The notes: generated from the letters alone by a model not told the origin. Numbered from the stretch's first letter, positions 46,836 to 57,542 are shown. The stretch: 64,000 nt of DNA from Lascolabacillus massiliensis (GCF_001282625.1 NZ_CTEJ01000002.1:1552501-1616500), one strand, 5' to 3'. Numbers and translations: made by a program.

Positions 46836-46843
46836 TATTTTTG
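46836..46843 (+). promoter_or_regulatory. Promoter -7 box of the acyl-CoA synthetase gene
   Basis: TATTTTTG, 20 bases before the ATG, with a possible -33 TTTG at 46808-46811; the 24-base spacing is slightly long. Confidence 0.5.
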
Positions 46844-46863
46844 AAATAAAAAGATTTACTGCT

Positions 46864-48669
46864 ATGACATATTTCCATTTAGGTGAGCTCGTTTTCAAAC
46901 AGGCTCAGAAATATAAAAACAGAACTGCTTTAAAGTATCAGGATGCAACAGGTGCATGGGTGGATATGTCATGGGACCTGTTTGCCGAGAAGGTGACAAA
47001 AACGGCACAGGCAATGGCCGAAATGGGAGTAAAGCCATATAACAACGTGGGCATCTACTCACAGAATATGGAGAAGTATCTGATCACAGATTTTGCAGCT
47101 TTTGCCAACAAAGCAGTTATGGTTCCTATGTATGCAACCTCCTCCCCAAGTCAGGTGAAATATATAGTGAACGATGCAGAGATAAGTCTGATTTTCGTTG
47201 GAGAACAATTTCAGTACAACAACGCTTTTAAAGTTCAGCAGGAGAGTCAGTTCCTCCATAAACTGATTATCTTCGACAGAAATGTTGTTTTGCAGCCTGA
47301 AGACAAAACCTCGGTCTATTTTGATGATTTCATAACCACGGGCGACAACTCTGAGTCGGTTGCACTTGTCAATGCCCGCATCAGGCAGCTTAAGGATAGT
47401 GATCTTGCAACTATAATTTACACATCAGGAACAACAGGCGAGCCTAAGGGTGTTATGCTTACGCATGCAAATTATCTTAAGGCAATGAGGATTCATGATA
47501 TTAGATTAACCAATCTTTCTGAAAAAGATCTCTCGATGTGCTTCCTGCCACTTACACATATTTTTGAAAAAGCGTGGACAATCTACTGCCTGCACAGAGG
47601 AATTGTTGTAGCCATAAACAGAAACCCCGCCGAAATAAGGGAGACAATAAAGCAGGTTAGACCAACAATTATGAGCAATGTCCCCCGTTTCTGGGAGAAG
47701 GTCTACGATGGTGTTAAAGAGACAATAGATTCATCTTCAGGTGTTATCAAGTGGCTGTTTACCGATGCGGTAAAAACGGGAAGGCGGCATAATCTCGACT
47801 ATCGCAACAATGGTCGTAAAGCTCCACTGGGCAATAGCATAAAATTCTTTCTATATAAACATACTATCTACTATCTTATCAAGAGGATAGTGGGTATCGA
47901 CAGGGGTAATTTTTTCCCGGTTGCCGGCGCACCCCTGTCAGATAATATAAATGAATTTCTGCAGTCGATCGATGTTCATATAGTTTATGGATACGGACTC
48001 ACAGAAACAACTGCAACAGTAAGCTGTTTCACCTTTCCCGGCTTTAAAATAGGCACAGTGGGCAAGGTTATGCCTGATACCGAGGTAAAAATCGGAGAAA
48101 ACAGCGAGATACTTGTAAGGGGAGGAACTGTTATGAGCGGTTACTACAATAAGCCTGAAGCAACAAAAGAGGTCTTCACAGAAGATGGTTTTTTCAGAAC
48201 CGGAGATGCAGGCATGCTCACTGACGATGGTGAAATTATTCTCACCGAGAGAATCAAAGATCTGTATAAAACATCCAACGGAAAATATATAGCTCCTCAG
48301 ATGATCGAAACCCGTATAAGCGAAGATAAGTATATCGATCAGGTAGCTGTAATAGGAGATGAAAGAAAGTTTGTAAGTGCACTGATCATTCCAAACTATT
48401 TAGCACTTAAAGCATATGCAGACAGTCAGGGCATACCATATGAATCCACCGATGATTTAGTGAAGAATGATGTTATTCACGATTATGTTTTCGGTAGAAT
48501 TGAGCTGTTGCAGTCACAGTTTACCAATTATGAAAAGATTAAAAAGATCACACTGCTGCCACAACCATTCAGTATCGAGTCAGGGGAGCTTACAAATACC
48601 CTTAAACTCCGCAGAAAAGTAATTCTTGAACGTTATGCCGATATTATTGATCAAATGTACATCGACTAA
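46864..48669 (+). CDS. AMP-dependent long-chain fatty acid-CoA synthetase
   Basis: A 601-residue adenylate-forming enzyme that activates fatty acids to acyl-CoA. The ATP-binding P-loop IIYTSGTTGEPKGVMLTH (about residues 185-202), the motif YGLTETTATVS and the hinge region GEIILTERIKDLYKTSNGKYIAPQ are all present. It fits the FadD15-like long-chain group by its LTERIKDLYKTSNGKYI segment. No signal peptide; probably membrane-associated from the cytoplasm. It stands alone before leuS, with a promoter for leuS in between. Confidence 0.93.
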   Translation: MTYFHLGELVFKQAQKYKNRTALKYQDATGAWVDMSWDLFAEKVTKTAQAMAEMGVKPYNNVGIYSQNMEKYLITDFAAFANKAVMVPMYATSSPSQVKYIVNDAEISLIFVGEQFQYNNAFKVQQESQFLHKLIIFDRNVVLQPEDKTSVYFDDFITTGDNSESVALVNARIRQLKDSDLATIIYTSGTTGEPKGVMLTHANYLKAMRIHDIRLTNLSEKDLSMCFLPLTHIFEKAWTIYCLHRGIVVAINRNPAEIRETIKQVRPTIMSNVPRFWEKVYDGVKETIDSSSGVIKWLFTDAVKTGRRHNLDYRNNGRKAPLGNSIKFFLYKHTIYYLIKRIVGIDRGNFFPVAGAPLSDNINEFLQSIDVHIVYGYGLTETTATVSCFTFPGFKIGTVGKVMPDTEVKIGENSEILVRGGTVMSGYYNKPEATKEVFTEDGFFRTGDAGMLTDDGEIILTERIKDLYKTSNGKYIAPQMIETRISEDKYIDQVAVIGDERKFVSALIIPNYLALKAYADSQGIPYESTDDLVKNDVIHDYVFGRIELLQSQFTNYEKIKKITLLPQPFSIESGELTNTLKLRRKVILERYADIIDQMYID

Positions 48670-48684
48670 AAGTAAATAAATCAT

Positions 48685-48693
48685 TATCTTTGC
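48685..48693 (+). promoter_or_regulatory. Promoter -7 box of leuS
   Basis: TATCTTTGC, 28 bases before the leuS ATG. Confidence 0.6.
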
Positions 48694-48720
48694 ACCGTTT
48701 TTTTAATAGAAGTAAAGGTC

Positions 48721-51474
48721 ATGGATTACAATTTCAGAGAAATAGAAAAGCGGTGGCAAAAATATTGGGTGGAAAACGGAACTTATAAAGTAACCGAAGA
48801 TAGTTCCAAACCTAAGTTTTATGTATTAGATATGTTCCCATACCCCTCAGGAGCTGGTCTCCATGTTGGGCATCCACTGGGATATATAGCATCAGATATT
48901 TATTCAAGATATAAGCGTTTGCAGGGCTTCAATGTGCTGCACCCAATGGGTTATGATGCATATGGACTGCCTGCAGAGCAGTATGCCATACAAACTGGTC
49001 AGCATCCTGCAGTTACTACCGAAAATAATATCAACCGCTACCGTGAACAGCTCGATAAGATAGGGTTTTCTTACGACTGGACACGTGAGGTTCGTACATG
49101 TGATCCTGATTACTATAAATGGACTCAATGGGCATTCATTAAGATGTTTCACTCTTACTACTGCAATCAGGCAAAGCAGGCACGGCCTATTGCTGAACTG
49201 ATTGAAGTGTTCTCAAAGCAGGGAACTGCCGGACTCGACCTTGCATGTACAGAACCAATGGAGTTTACGGCTGAGGAGTGGAACAGCAAATCAGATAAAG
49301 AGCAGCAGGAGATCCTGATGAACTACAGGATTGCCTACTTAGGTGATACAATGGTAAACTGGTCGCCCGACCTGGGAACAGTTCTTGCCAACGACGAGGT
49401 CAGCGAAGGTCTCTCAATCCGTGGCGGTTTCCCGGTGGAACAGCGTAGAATGCGCCAGTGGTGCCTTCGTGTCTCTGCATATGCGGAAAGATTGCTTGAA
49501 GGGTTGGATAAGATTGATTGGACCGACTCACTGAAAGAGACTCAGCGCAACTGGATTGGTCGCAGTGAAGGTGCAGTAATGCATTTCACCTCTTCAAATG
49601 GTGTAACCTTTGATATATTTACCACAAGAGCCGATACAATATTTGGTGTAACTTTTATGGTGCTGGCACCTGAAAGTGAGCTTGTTGATCAGCTTACTAC
49701 TGAAGAGCAGAAATCTGCTGTTAAGCAGTATGTAGAGAACACCAAAAAGAAGACCGAACGCGAACGTATAGCTGACAGGTCGGTCTCAGGCGTCTTCTCC
49801 GGTACCTATGCAATCCATCCGTTCACAGGCCTGAAGATTCCGATCTGGATCTCTGACTATGTACTTGCCGGATATGGAACAGGAGCAATAATGGCAGTAC
49901 CGGCGCATGATAGTCGCGACTACGCCTTCGCAAAGCATTTCAATCTTCCAATCATCCCGCTTATCGAGGGTTGCGATATCTCTGAGGAGAGCTTCGATGC
50001 CAAAGAGGGTATTATGATGAACTCCGGTTTCCTGAATGGACTTACCGTTGCACAGGCTATTCCTGCAGCCATTGATGAGGTTGAGAAACGTGGATTGGGT
50101 TACCGCAAAATAAATTATCGCCTCCGCGACGCTATATTCTCAAGGCAGCGTTACTGGGGCGAACCATTCCCAGTATATTATAAAGATGGCATGCCATACA
50201 CTCTTGATGAGAGTGAGCTGCCTCTCGAACTTCCGGAAGTTGATAAATATCTCCCCACTGAAACGGGCGAACCTCCTCTGGGAAGGGCAAAAGAGTGGAC
50301 CACCAAAGAGGGTTATCCGCTTGAACTTAATACTATGCCGGGGTTTGCAGGCTCATCTGCCTACTACCTCCGCTATATGGATCCTCATAACAACGAAGCT
50401 CTGGTATCAGAGAAAGCAAATAGCTACTGGAGAGATGTTGATCTCTATATCGGTGGAACAGAGCATGCAACAGGACACCTCGTTTACAGTCGCTTCTGGA
50501 ACAAGTTCCTTTTCGACCTTGGCGTCTCCTGCGAGGAAGAGCCGTTCAAGAAACTGGTTAACCAGGGTATGATTCAGGGAAGAAGTAATTTTGTTTATCG
50601 CATAAAAGGTACAAACACCTTTGTTTCACATAATCTCAAAGATGAGTATGATGTCACCCCTATTCATGTGGATGTAAATATCGTACATAACGATGTTCTT
50701 GATATCGATGCATTCCGCGAATGGAGTCCCGAATATAAGACAGCCGAATTTATACTTGAAAAGGGTAAATATATTTGTGGCTGGGCAATAGAGAAAATGT
50801 CCAAGTCGATGTACAACGTAGTCAACCCCGACGATATCGTTGAAAAGTATGGAGCCGATACCCTACGCCTGTATGAGATGTTTTTAGGGCCCCTTGAGCA
50901 GTCGAAACCGTGGGACACCAACGGTATTGATGGTGTTCACCGATTCCTGCGCAAGGTGTGGAATCTTTTCTATAAAGAGGATGAGCTTAATGTATCTGAT
51001 GATGAGCCAACAAAAGATGAGCTTAAAGCACTTCATAAGCTCATAAAGAAAGTGTCCTACGATATCGAGCATTTCTCATACAACACTTCGGTATCAGCAT
51101 TCATGATATGTGCAAACGACCTGACATCACTGAAGTGCAACAAGAGGGCAATTCTGAGTCAGCTCGTTATCTGCCTTGCACCTTTTGCTCCACATATCTC
51201 AGAAGAGCTGTGGCATGCCCTTGGCAACGAGAGTTCAGTTTGTGATGCCCAGTGGCCCGAATGGAACGAGGAGTACCTGAAAGAGGATGTTTTCTCCTAT
51301 GCAATATCATTTAACGGTAAATCGCGCTTTGTGCTGGAGTTCCCTGCCGAAGCAACCAACGAGGAGATCGAGGCAGCAGTTCTTTCTCATCAGAATTCAC
51401 AAAAGTGGATAGATGGAAAAACGCCAAAGAAAGTTATTATTGTCCCTAAAAAAATCGTCAATGTAGTTCTTTAA
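48721..51474 (+). CDS. leuS: Leucyl-tRNA synthetase
   Basis: A 917-residue class I synthetase. The HIGH-type motif reads HVGHP (residues 48-52), and the KMSKS motif is intact near residue 692-696. The CP1 editing domain lies in the middle (for example [22 protein letters not shown] and [17 protein letters not shown]). The C-terminal anticodon-binding helices follow. It is longer than E. coli LeuRS (about 860 residues) because of extra segments such as the one around residues 625-680. The YitT gene begins eight bases after it. Confidence 0.97.
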   Translation: MDYNFREIEKRWQKYWVENGTYKVTEDSSKPKFYVLDMFPYPSGAGLHVGHPLGYIASDIYSRYKRLQGFNVLHPMGYDAYGLPAEQYAIQTGQHPAVTTENNINRYREQLDKIGFSYDWTREVRTCDPDYYKWTQWAFIKMFHSYYCNQAKQARPIAELIEVFSKQGTAGLDLACTEPMEFTAEEWNSKSDKEQQEILMNYRIAYLGDTMVNWSPDLGTVLANDEVSEGLSIRGGFPVEQRRMRQWCLRVSAYAERLLEGLDKIDWTDSLKETQRNWIGRSEGAVMHFTSSNGVTFDIFTTRADTIFGVTFMVLAPESELVDQLTTEEQKSAVKQYVENTKKKTERERIADRSVSGVFSGTYAIHPFTGLKIPIWISDYVLAGYGTGAIMAVPAHDSRDYAFAKHFNLPIIPLIEGCDISEESFDAKEGIMMNSGFLNGLTVAQAIPAAIDEVEKRGLGYRKINYRLRDAIFSRQRYWGEPFPVYYKDGMPYTLDESELPLELPEVDKYLPTETGEPPLGRAKEWTTKEGYPLELNTMPGFAGSSAYYLRYMDPHNNEALVSEKANSYWRDVDLYIGGTEHATGHLVYSRFWNKFLFDLGVSCEEEPFKKLVNQGMIQGRSNFVYRIKGTNTFVSHNLKDEYDVTPIHVDVNIVHNDVLDIDAFREWSPEYKTAEFILEKGKYICGWAIEKMSKSMYNVVNPDDIVEKYGADTLRLYEMFLGPLEQSKPWDTNGIDGVHRFLRKVWNLFYKEDELNVSDDEPTKDELKALHKLIKKVSYDIEHFSYNTSVSAFMICANDLTSLKCNKRAILSQLVICLAPFAPHISEELWHALGNESSVCDAQWPEWNEEYLKEDVFSYAISFNGKSRFVLEFPAEATNEEIEAAVLSHQNSQKWIDGKTPKKVIIVPKKIVNVVL

Positions 51475-51482
51475 TAAAAAAA

Positions 51483-52355
51483 ATGGAGAGATCAAAAGCA
51501 CTTGGTATTAAAAGGTTCTATTGGAAAGATTACCTTTCGATATTACTTGGCACATTTATGTATGCACTTGGGGTAACCCAGTTTATTATGCCTCACAAGT
51601 TTGTATTGGGAGGACTTACAGGTATAGCTGTGCTTGTTAATTATGCATTCGGACTTCCGGTATCTGTTCAGGTACTGGTTATGAATGGTATCCTGTTAAT
51701 GATTGCATATAAGATACTTGGTGTTGAGTTTCTCATAAAGACTATCGTAGGGGTTGCCTCTCTGTCAATCTTTATTGGTATGTTCGAGAGTCTTGATCTA
51801 CCGACGATAATGATGGATGAGCCTCTGATGGCCGGTCTGATCGGTGCAATTGTTGCCGGTGCGGGTGTGGGACTGGTTATGTCTGTCAATGGAAGTACTG
51901 GTGGTACGGATATTGTCATAATGATCATCAACAAGTTCAGGAATGTCACCCCGGGTCGCATGATGCTGCTTATTGATCTTGTTATTGTTTCCTCCTCATT
52001 TGTACTTTTCAGAAGCGTTGAAACCATCGTTTATGGTCTCATCATAATAGCGGTGGTGTCTACCTCGGTCGACTGGATATTAAACGGTATCAGGCAGTCG
52101 GTTCAATTTTTCATAATCTCTCAGAAGTATGAAGAGATTGCCGATGAGATTAATCATCATATGCACAGAGGATGCACAGTGCTTGATGGAACCGGATGGT
52201 ACACCCAGCAGCCACAGAAGGTGCTGCTGGTAATGGCAAAGCGAAGTGAGTCAAACTCCATCTTCCGTATGGTCAAGAGCATCGATTCAGAAGCATTTAT
52301 CTCACAGGCCAATGTAAATGGTGTCTATGGCAAAGGGTTCGACAGGATGAGGTGA
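51483..52355 (+). CDS. YitT family membrane protein
   Basis: A 290-residue protein with five or six N-terminal helices (about residues 15-190, including FVLGGLTGIAVLVNYAFG and GSTGGTDIV) and a C-terminal DUF2179 domain (about 205-285) that ends with EAFISQANVNGVYGKGFD. The role of YitT proteins is unsettled. It begins eight bases after leuS and converges on the FAD/Fe-S gene with only seven bases between the stops, so no separate terminator is present. Confidence 0.9.
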   Translation: MERSKALGIKRFYWKDYLSILLGTFMYALGVTQFIMPHKFVLGGLTGIAVLVNYAFGLPVSVQVLVMNGILLMIAYKILGVEFLIKTIVGVASLSIFIGMFESLDLPTIMMDEPLMAGLIGAIVAGAGVGLVMSVNGSTGGTDIVIMIINKFRNVTPGRMMLLIDLVIVSSSFVLFRSVETIVYGLIIIAVVSTSVDWILNGIRQSVQFFIISQKYEEIADEINHHMHRGCTVLDGTGWYTQQPQKVLLVMAKRSESNSIFRMVKSIDSEAFISQANVNGVYGKGFDRMR

Positions 52356-52362
52356 TTCCTCT

Positions 52363-55212
52363 CTATGATCTGAATTCGTCAACTATGTTGTGCATTGTTG
52401 TGCATTTGTCAACAAGGTAAACGAGCGACTTATACGCTACACCGCTGTTAATAGATAGTCCAATCTCACATGTCCTGCTGTTGGAATAACCCTCACTCGC
52501 ATTCATTATCTCATTTTTTAACGGTGAGAGAGCCGCATTATTCAGTTCCGGATAGAAGAATCCACGGTCACCCGCCCATCCGCAACATGTCACACTATCC
52601 GGCACAATCACCTCATCTGCACAGAGCGATGCAACCTTAAACAGTTTCTCCTCCAGCTGCATCTTTGTAGCACTGCATGTAGAGTGAACAGCAATCCTCA
52701 CAGGTGCTTTTGTGAACTGGAGCCGTCCAATCAAAAAATCATGAATAAACTCAACCTGATCATACAGTTTTAGTCTCCCGTCCAAAGTCTCACGCATATG
52801 CAGGAGGCATGGACTCATATCACACACTATTGGCAGTTCACCGTTCCTGCTTGCTTTTAAAAGCGCCTCATTCAGCTCATTCTCCTTCCTGGCGGCCTGT
52901 TTTCTGAAACCTTTACTACTGAAGGCCATACCGCAGCAAAGTCTGTTTTTCTCTTCAGGGATAATAACTTTATACCCCGCTTTTCTCAAAACAGAGAGCA
53001 TCTTTGCAGGCAGATCCTCTTTCTCTTCGTAACCGAACGAAGGGCCACCCATTGATCTTGTTATGCATGATGGGAAATATACCACCTCAGGCGAATCGGG
53101 GTTCTCATTTGAGTATATATTCTGTTTTATCTTTTTGCTCCCTGATGGTGTATATTTTTTCCAAAGTGGAAAAACACCATCCCCAAGCTTGTAAATACCT
53201 CTTGCAAAGTTCTCCATGGACTTATATCCAACCACCTTAGATATAGAGTGGGGCAGAGTAATAAATCCCCTGATAAAAGATGTAAGCGGCGCCATATTTG
53301 AGGCAATAGTGTCAGCCACCATATTTGCCAGTTTGCCATTCTGCTGCCATCTAAGCTCCTTCACAAGCTTACCCGTATCAATGTCAACAGGACAAGCTAT
53401 CCCACATAGTCCATCCGTAGCACAAGTCTGATCCAGCGGATATGATATCTCCCTCACCTGCTTCAGAATACTCTTCTGCCTATTTTTCTCTGCAGAGCTG
53501 CTGTCAGCAATAAACCTGTATGCAACAATACGCTGTCTTGGTGTCAGAGTAAGATCTTTGGAAGGACAAACAACCTCGCAGAATCCGCACTCAATACATT
53601 TATCTATAATAGGATTTGCATCAGGTATCCGTTTGAGATTTTTTATAAATACCTCGCTGTCATCATTTATAATAACCCCCGGATTAAGAACATTATCAGG
53701 ATCAAATGCCCTCTTTATACGCTTCATCAAATCGTATATATCGCTTCCCCATTCTTTCTCCACAAACGGAGCCATATTCCTGCCGGTACCATGCTCCGCC
53801 TTAAGGCTGCCATCATGTTTCACAACAACCAGTTCAGATAGCTCATGCATAAAAGTGGAATATCTTTTCACCTCCTCCCCACTGTTTATATCAGGGAAAA
53901 CTGTGAAATGGACGTTCCCGTCGAGTAGATGTCCCCACATCACTGCATCGCTGTAACCGCTGTTCACAAGAAGCTCACGCAGATCAGTAAGCGCATCACC
54001 CAGACTCTCTCCGCTAAAAGCCACATCCTCTATAATACTTGCAGTGTGAGCAGGGCGGGTAGCCGCCGCCGAGGTGAACAGACCATTACGCACATTCCAG
54101 TAGAGGTTGTATAAAAACTTATCAGTAGTAAATTTTATTGGAGTCAATGTCTCTATATGAGCAAGCCTCTCCTCAATTTCACGCATCTGATTCAGAAGAG
54201 TAGCCTCATCATCTGCCGAAGTATCAATAAGCAGAGCTGCCGCACCCTCAGGCAGTGTCTTCAGTTCTTCCGGCATACCCTGCTGATCTTCAACAGCCCT
54301 AAGTGCATTTCTGTCCATCAGCTCAGCAGCACTCACCTGGCAGCCCCTGAGCGGGATAATAGCCTCACTCACATCACGCAGGTTCCTGAAGTAAACCATT
54401 GCAGTAGCCTTCAGAGGAGCATCATGAACAGTTCTGAAGGTTGCCTGTGAGATAAAGCCAAGCGTTCCTTCCGAACCAATCATCAGATGCTGAATTATAT
54501 CGATTGGATCATCAAAATCGATCAAAGAGTTTACTCCATATCCGCAGGTATTCTTAAGCTTAAATTTCGATGCAATTCTGCTTTCAATCGCCTTGTTCTC
54601 AGTAGCATCCCTGTGCAGCTGAACTATATCACCAATCAGTTGAGGATTCTCAGCGATAAAAGCTTTGCGGCTCTCGCTATTGCCCGTATCCAGAACAGAG
54701 CCATTTGCAAAAATAATGCGCATCGATTTGATGGTGTTGTAGCTGTTGTGCAGAATACCGTAGCTGGAGCCACTTGCGTTATTAGAGATGATACCACCAA
54801 TCTTGGCCGACTTAACAGATGCCGGTTTTGGTCCCAGTTTCCTTCTATATCTCCTTAGAATAAGGTTAGCCGCACCACCTGTCAAACCACACCCAAAAGT
54901 GGCTGTCTCCCCATTATCAGTAATAACCGAAAAATCAAAACCCTTGCCCGCCTCCATAAGTATGGAGTCAGAAATAGTCTGCCCGCTCAAACTAGTTCCC
55001 CCCGCTTTAAAAGTCACAGGAATCTTCTTGTCGTTGCAAAACCTGAGCAGGCGAATAACCTCCTCCTCAGAATTTACCTTAACAACCGCTTTTGGTATGA
55101 GACGATACAGACCGGCGTCCGTACCCTTTGTAAGGCGAGAGAGCTCATCTGTAAACAGCTGATCTGCAGTGAATATATCAGCAAGCTCTTTATGCAATTG
55201 TTTTTCAGTCAT
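52363..55212 (-). CDS. FAD-linked oxidase fused to Fe-S / CCG-domain subunit (D-2-hydroxyacid dehydrogenase type)
   Basis: A 949-residue fusion. The N-terminal half has a PCMH-type FAD-binding domain (FKAGGTSLSGQTISDS) and an FAD-oxidase C-terminal domain (HLLDGNVHFTVFPD, EHGTGRNMAPF). Then come two 4Fe-4S motifs, CIECGFCEVVCPS (about 535-547) and CATDGLCGIACPVD (about 593-606), and two CCG-type motifs with CCGMAF (about 757) and CCGWAGDRG (about 874). This corresponds to GlcD plus GlcF, or to quinone-linked D-lactate dehydrogenases. The likely reaction is oxidation of D-lactate or glycolate with electrons passed to quinone. The exact substrate is open. Confidence 0.92.
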   Translation of the reverse strand: MTEKQLHKELADIFTADQLFTDELSRLTKGTDAGLYRLIPKAVVKVNSEEEVIRLLRFCNDKKIPVTFKAGGTSLSGQTISDSILMEAGKGFDFSVITDNGETATFGCGLTGGAANLILRRYRRKLGPKPASVKSAKIGGIISNNASGSSYGILHNSYNTIKSMRIIFANGSVLDTGNSESRKAFIAENPQLIGDIVQLHRDATENKAIESRIASKFKLKNTCGYGVNSLIDFDDPIDIIQHLMIGSEGTLGFISQATFRTVHDAPLKATAMVYFRNLRDVSEAIIPLRGCQVSAAELMDRNALRAVEDQQGMPEELKTLPEGAAALLIDTSADDEATLLNQMREIEERLAHIETLTPIKFTTDKFLYNLYWNVRNGLFTSAAATRPAHTASIIEDVAFSGESLGDALTDLRELLVNSGYSDAVMWGHLLDGNVHFTVFPDINSGEEVKRYSTFMHELSELVVVKHDGSLKAEHGTGRNMAPFVEKEWGSDIYDLMKRIKRAFDPDNVLNPGVIINDDSEVFIKNLKRIPDANPIIDKCIECGFCEVVCPSKDLTLTPRQRIVAYRFIADSSSAEKNRQKSILKQVREISYPLDQTCATDGLCGIACPVDIDTGKLVKELRWQQNGKLANMVADTIASNMAPLTSFIRGFITLPHSISKVVGYKSMENFARGIYKLGDGVFPLWKKYTPSGSKKIKQNIYSNENPDSPEVVYFPSCITRSMGGPSFGYEEKEDLPAKMLSVLRKAGYKVIIPEEKNRLCCGMAFSSKGFRKQAARKENELNEALLKASRNGELPIVCDMSPCLLHMRETLDGRLKLYDQVEFIHDFLIGRLQFTKAPVRIAVHSTCSATKMQLEEKLFKVASLCADEVIVPDSVTCCGWAGDRGFFYPELNNAALSPLKNEIMNASEGYSNSRTCEIGLSINSGVAYKSLVYLVDKCTTMHNIVDEFRS

Positions 55213-55239
55213 TCAATAAAGGATTTACATGTAAGAGCA

Positions 55240-55247
55240 CAAACTTA
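55240..55247 (-). promoter_or_regulatory. Promoter -7 box of the FAD/Fe-S gene
   Basis: TAAGTTTG on the minus strand, 28 bases before the ATG. Confidence 0.45.
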
Positions 55248-55257
55248 CAAAATAATA

Positions 55258-55289
55258 TTAAAAAAGAGCAGTTAAACAACCGCTCTTTC
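55258..55289 (-). terminator. Terminator of the winged-helix gene
   Basis: AAAGAGC (55264-55270) pairs with GCTCTTT (55283-55289), extended by GTT/AAC past one mismatch, around an AAAC loop. On the minus strand the stem runs into six T. Confidence 0.75.
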
Positions 55290-55316
55290 AATAATCATAT
55301 AGGTAAGTCTAAAATC

Positions 55317-55514
55317 TTAATTCAGTGAGATGAAGATATCCTTTCCTTCAGTCTCAATAGCAATCTTCTCTTCACGTCCCAGCCATCCTAATGCAGCGTA
55401 AAGATCTTTATCAGTTAATTTTGTCTCTTTCTTAAGAGCCTTTATCTCCAGCTTTCCTTTCTTATCAAGCACAGTCCATACTTTCCCGGCATTAATACCA
55501 AATTTCTCAATCAT
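55317..55514 (-). CDS. Small winged helix-turn-helix protein (DUF2582 type)
   Basis: A 65-residue protein with a compact winged-helix pattern: INAGKVWTVLDKKGKLEIKALKKE, then TDKDLYAALGWLGREEKIAIE and a short beta end. It resembles the winged-helix domain family formerly called DUF2582. Whether it binds DNA is not known. It has its own promoter box (TAACTTTG at 55564-55557) and terminator, so it is separate from coaE upstream. Confidence 0.85.
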   Translation of the reverse strand: MIEKFGINAGKVWTVLDKKGKLEIKALKKETKLTDKDLYAALGWLGREEKIAIETEGKDIFISLN

Positions 55515-55556
55515 TTTTTTTCTATTGTTTACAAAATTAATAGTCTAATTAAGCTA

Positions 55557-55564
55557 CAAAGTTA
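55557..55564 (-). promoter_or_regulatory. Promoter -7 box of the winged-helix gene
   Basis: TAACTTTG on the minus strand, 43 bases before the ATG, in the gap after coaE. Confidence 0.45.
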
Positions 55565-55601
55565 AATCTAAAAATCTTAATTGCAATAATTTAGCTGCAG
55601 T

Positions 55602-56195
55602 TTAAGCTGAGTGAGTGAAAGATAACTCATCAAGAATCTTCGAAACCTGCTCTATCAGTGAGTGGCTGCTATCATTGTAGATAACATAATCAGAATGCTT
55701 CACCTTCTCCTCTTCGGGCATCTGGTTAAACATACGCGCCTCCACCTGCTCTCTGCTTACCCTGTCACGTTTCATAACCCTCTCAATCCTTGTTTCCTCG
55801 GGAGTATAAACCGTAATCACTTTATCAACAAACTGATTAAAGCCGGCCTCTATCAGAAGAGCAGCATCAATAACAACAACAGGGCACTCCCTATAGCTAT
55901 TGCACCACTCCAGGAAGCAGTCGGCCACCACAGGATGAATAATTGAGTTAACAATCTTAATATTCTGATCATTGCTGAAAATCAGTTCGGCAAACCTCCT
56001 TCGGTTCAATCTATCGTTCTCGTAGATATCAGGCCCGAAATGATGAATAAGCTGCCTTCTAATTGTTTGAGAAGTGTCATTAAGCCTTTTCGCCTCGATG
56101 TCAGCATCAAATACCGGTATGTCGTAAATGCGGAAAATATCACACACAACAGACTTACCGCTACCTATGCCTCCGGTCACACCAATTCTGATCAT
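55602..56195 (-). CDS. coaE: Dephospho-CoA kinase
   Basis: The last enzyme of coenzyme A synthesis. The P-loop GGIGSGKS is at residues 8-15, the DADIEAKRL substrate segment follows, and the lid has RVMKRDRVSREQVEARMFNQ. Length (197) is normal. It begins two bases after the YbbR-like gene stop, so nusB-yajC-ybbR-coaE forms one minus-strand unit, an order common in Bacteroidales. Confidence 0.96.
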   Translation of the reverse strand: MIRIGVTGGIGSGKSVVCDIFRIYDIPVFDADIEAKRLNDTSQTIRRQLIHHFGPDIYENDRLNRRRFAELIFSNDQNIKIVNSIIHPVVADCFLEWCNSYRECPVVVIDAALLIEAGFNQFVDKVITVYTPEETRIERVMKRDRVSREQVEARMFNQMPEEEKVKHSDYVIYNDSSHSLIEQVSKILDELSFTHSA

Positions 56196-56197
56196 CT

Positions 56198-57187
56198 TCA
56201 GTCAACATTTTCAAATAGGAACTCAACCTGAGTAGGTGATAGCTTCGGCTCAATAGCTGTTGCCGGTGCTTTGGTCAGACTAATTTCAACACGTCCATCC
56301 TGATTATCCCTGAATTTCCTGTAATCCAGATCAATCTCGAAATCCTCAGCAACAATCTTCTTATACTCATCAAGAGTAACAGAGAATGTAACCTTAGCAC
56401 GAGAAGGGAAAAACTTCACATCAAGATTTCGGGGTAGGTGAGTAGCCCTTATCGGAACCTCGAATGTTTGCTCAGTATACTCAACCACCGGGATATAAAT
56501 ATCCACCTCAGTAGGAGAGAACTTCACCCCCTCCACCGGATTAATCTTAATCTTCAGCTGAGAGGTAGCGTTCAGATTCTTAAACAAAGTATATTCAGTG
56601 GTAGCAACCTTAAGCTTGTCGAGCGACTCCTTCGATCCGTATGCCATAACCGTTTCAGGAATAAACGTTACAGAGTCGGCAACCAGATTAGCCCTGCTCA
56701 TGGTCAGCTCCCCGTCAAAAGCCACCGTCAGCTCCTTACTCTCCAGCTTAGAGGTAGCTAGAGATAGCGTCATAGGGTAATACCCCCTGATAATCGTACC
56801 CGATGCAAACTTACCCCGCAGCAGTTGACGAAACTGCTCACCCTGAATAAGCGTAGTGCCATCTTCCGTCAATGCAGCAAAATCGATCTCCAGCGAGTCC
56901 TTTTTCCTAATATCAAGCCTGAAAATCTCCGCCCCATTATCAGAAACGCTCACATCAATATAAGCAGGCAAAGGATTATCAAACACCACATCTTCGGGGA
57001 TATTTGTGTATTTCAATGGTACACGGTAGGTACCTTCAATATTTTGTTTCTGGAAGAAGAGCATCAACCAGAAAATAAAAGCTACCAAAAGGAAAAACAG
57101 GAAAGTCAGCATACTCTTCCACGGCAAAGCAGAGAAGTATGATTTTAACCTGGGGACCCCATCCTTTATGATAGCTTTTAAATCCAT
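56198..57187 (-). CDS. YbbR/CdaR-like domain protein
   Basis: A 329-residue protein with one membrane helix (about residues 28-48, MLTFLFFLLVAFIFWLMLFF) and a long extracytoplasmic part of repeated YbbR-type beta domains (VPLKYTNIPEDVVF, VPIRATHLPRNLDVKFFPSRAKVTFSV). In Firmicutes such proteins regulate the CdaA diadenylate cyclase; no cyclase gene is next to it here. It lies between yajC and coaE. Confidence 0.88.
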   Translation of the reverse strand: MDLKAIIKDGVPRLKSYFSALPWKSMLTFLFFLLVAFIFWLMLFFQKQNIEGTYRVPLKYTNIPEDVVFDNPLPAYIDVSVSDNGAEIFRLDIRKKDSLEIDFAALTEDGTTLIQGEQFRQLLRGKFASGTIIRGYYPMTLSLATSKLESKELTVAFDGELTMSRANLVADSVTFIPETVMAYGSKESLDKLKVATTEYTLFKNLNATSQLKIKINPVEGVKFSPTEVDIYIPVVEYTEQTFEVPIRATHLPRNLDVKFFPSRAKVTFSVTLDEYKKIVAEDFEIDLDYRKFRDNQDGRVEISLTKAPATAIEPKLSPTQVEFLFENVD

Positions 57188-57203
57188 TGCACGAATGAAT
57201 TTA

Positions 57204-57515
57204 TTATTGAGCAGCTATATCTTTTGTAGTTTGGAAAACCGATGTCTTCTCGATTTTAATCCTCACACCATCGGCAATCTCCACAAGGAACCATGTGTCG
57301 CCCACCTCTTTAATTCTTCCATGAATACCACCTGCAGTAACAACCTTATCGCCTGTTGTCATGGCTTCACGGCTCTTCTGCAGCTCTTTCTGCTTTTTCT
57401 GCTGTGGACGAATCATGAAGAAATAGAATACTGCAATAATTGCAATAAGCATGATTAAAGTTCCACCCATTCCACCTGCAGGACCTTGTGCTGTTGCTTG
57501 TAATAAAATATTCAT
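57204..57515 (-). CDS. yajC: Preprotein translocase subunit YajC
   Basis: A 103-residue protein with one membrane helix (about residues 15-37, ending FYFFMIRPQQKKQKE) and a small cytoplasmic domain with GDKVVTAGGIHGRIKEVGDTWFLVEIADGVRIKI. These are the YajC signatures. YajC associates with SecDF and the holo-translocon. It lies between nusB and the YbbR-like gene. Confidence 0.95.
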   Translation of the reverse strand: MNILLQATAQGPAGGMGGTLIMLIAIIAVFYFFMIRPQQKKQKELQKSREAMTTGDKVVTAGGIHGRIKEVGDTWFLVEIADGVRIKIEKTSVFQTTKDIAAQ

Positions 57516-57542
57516 AAGAAATTATTTTTTATAAGTTTATAA

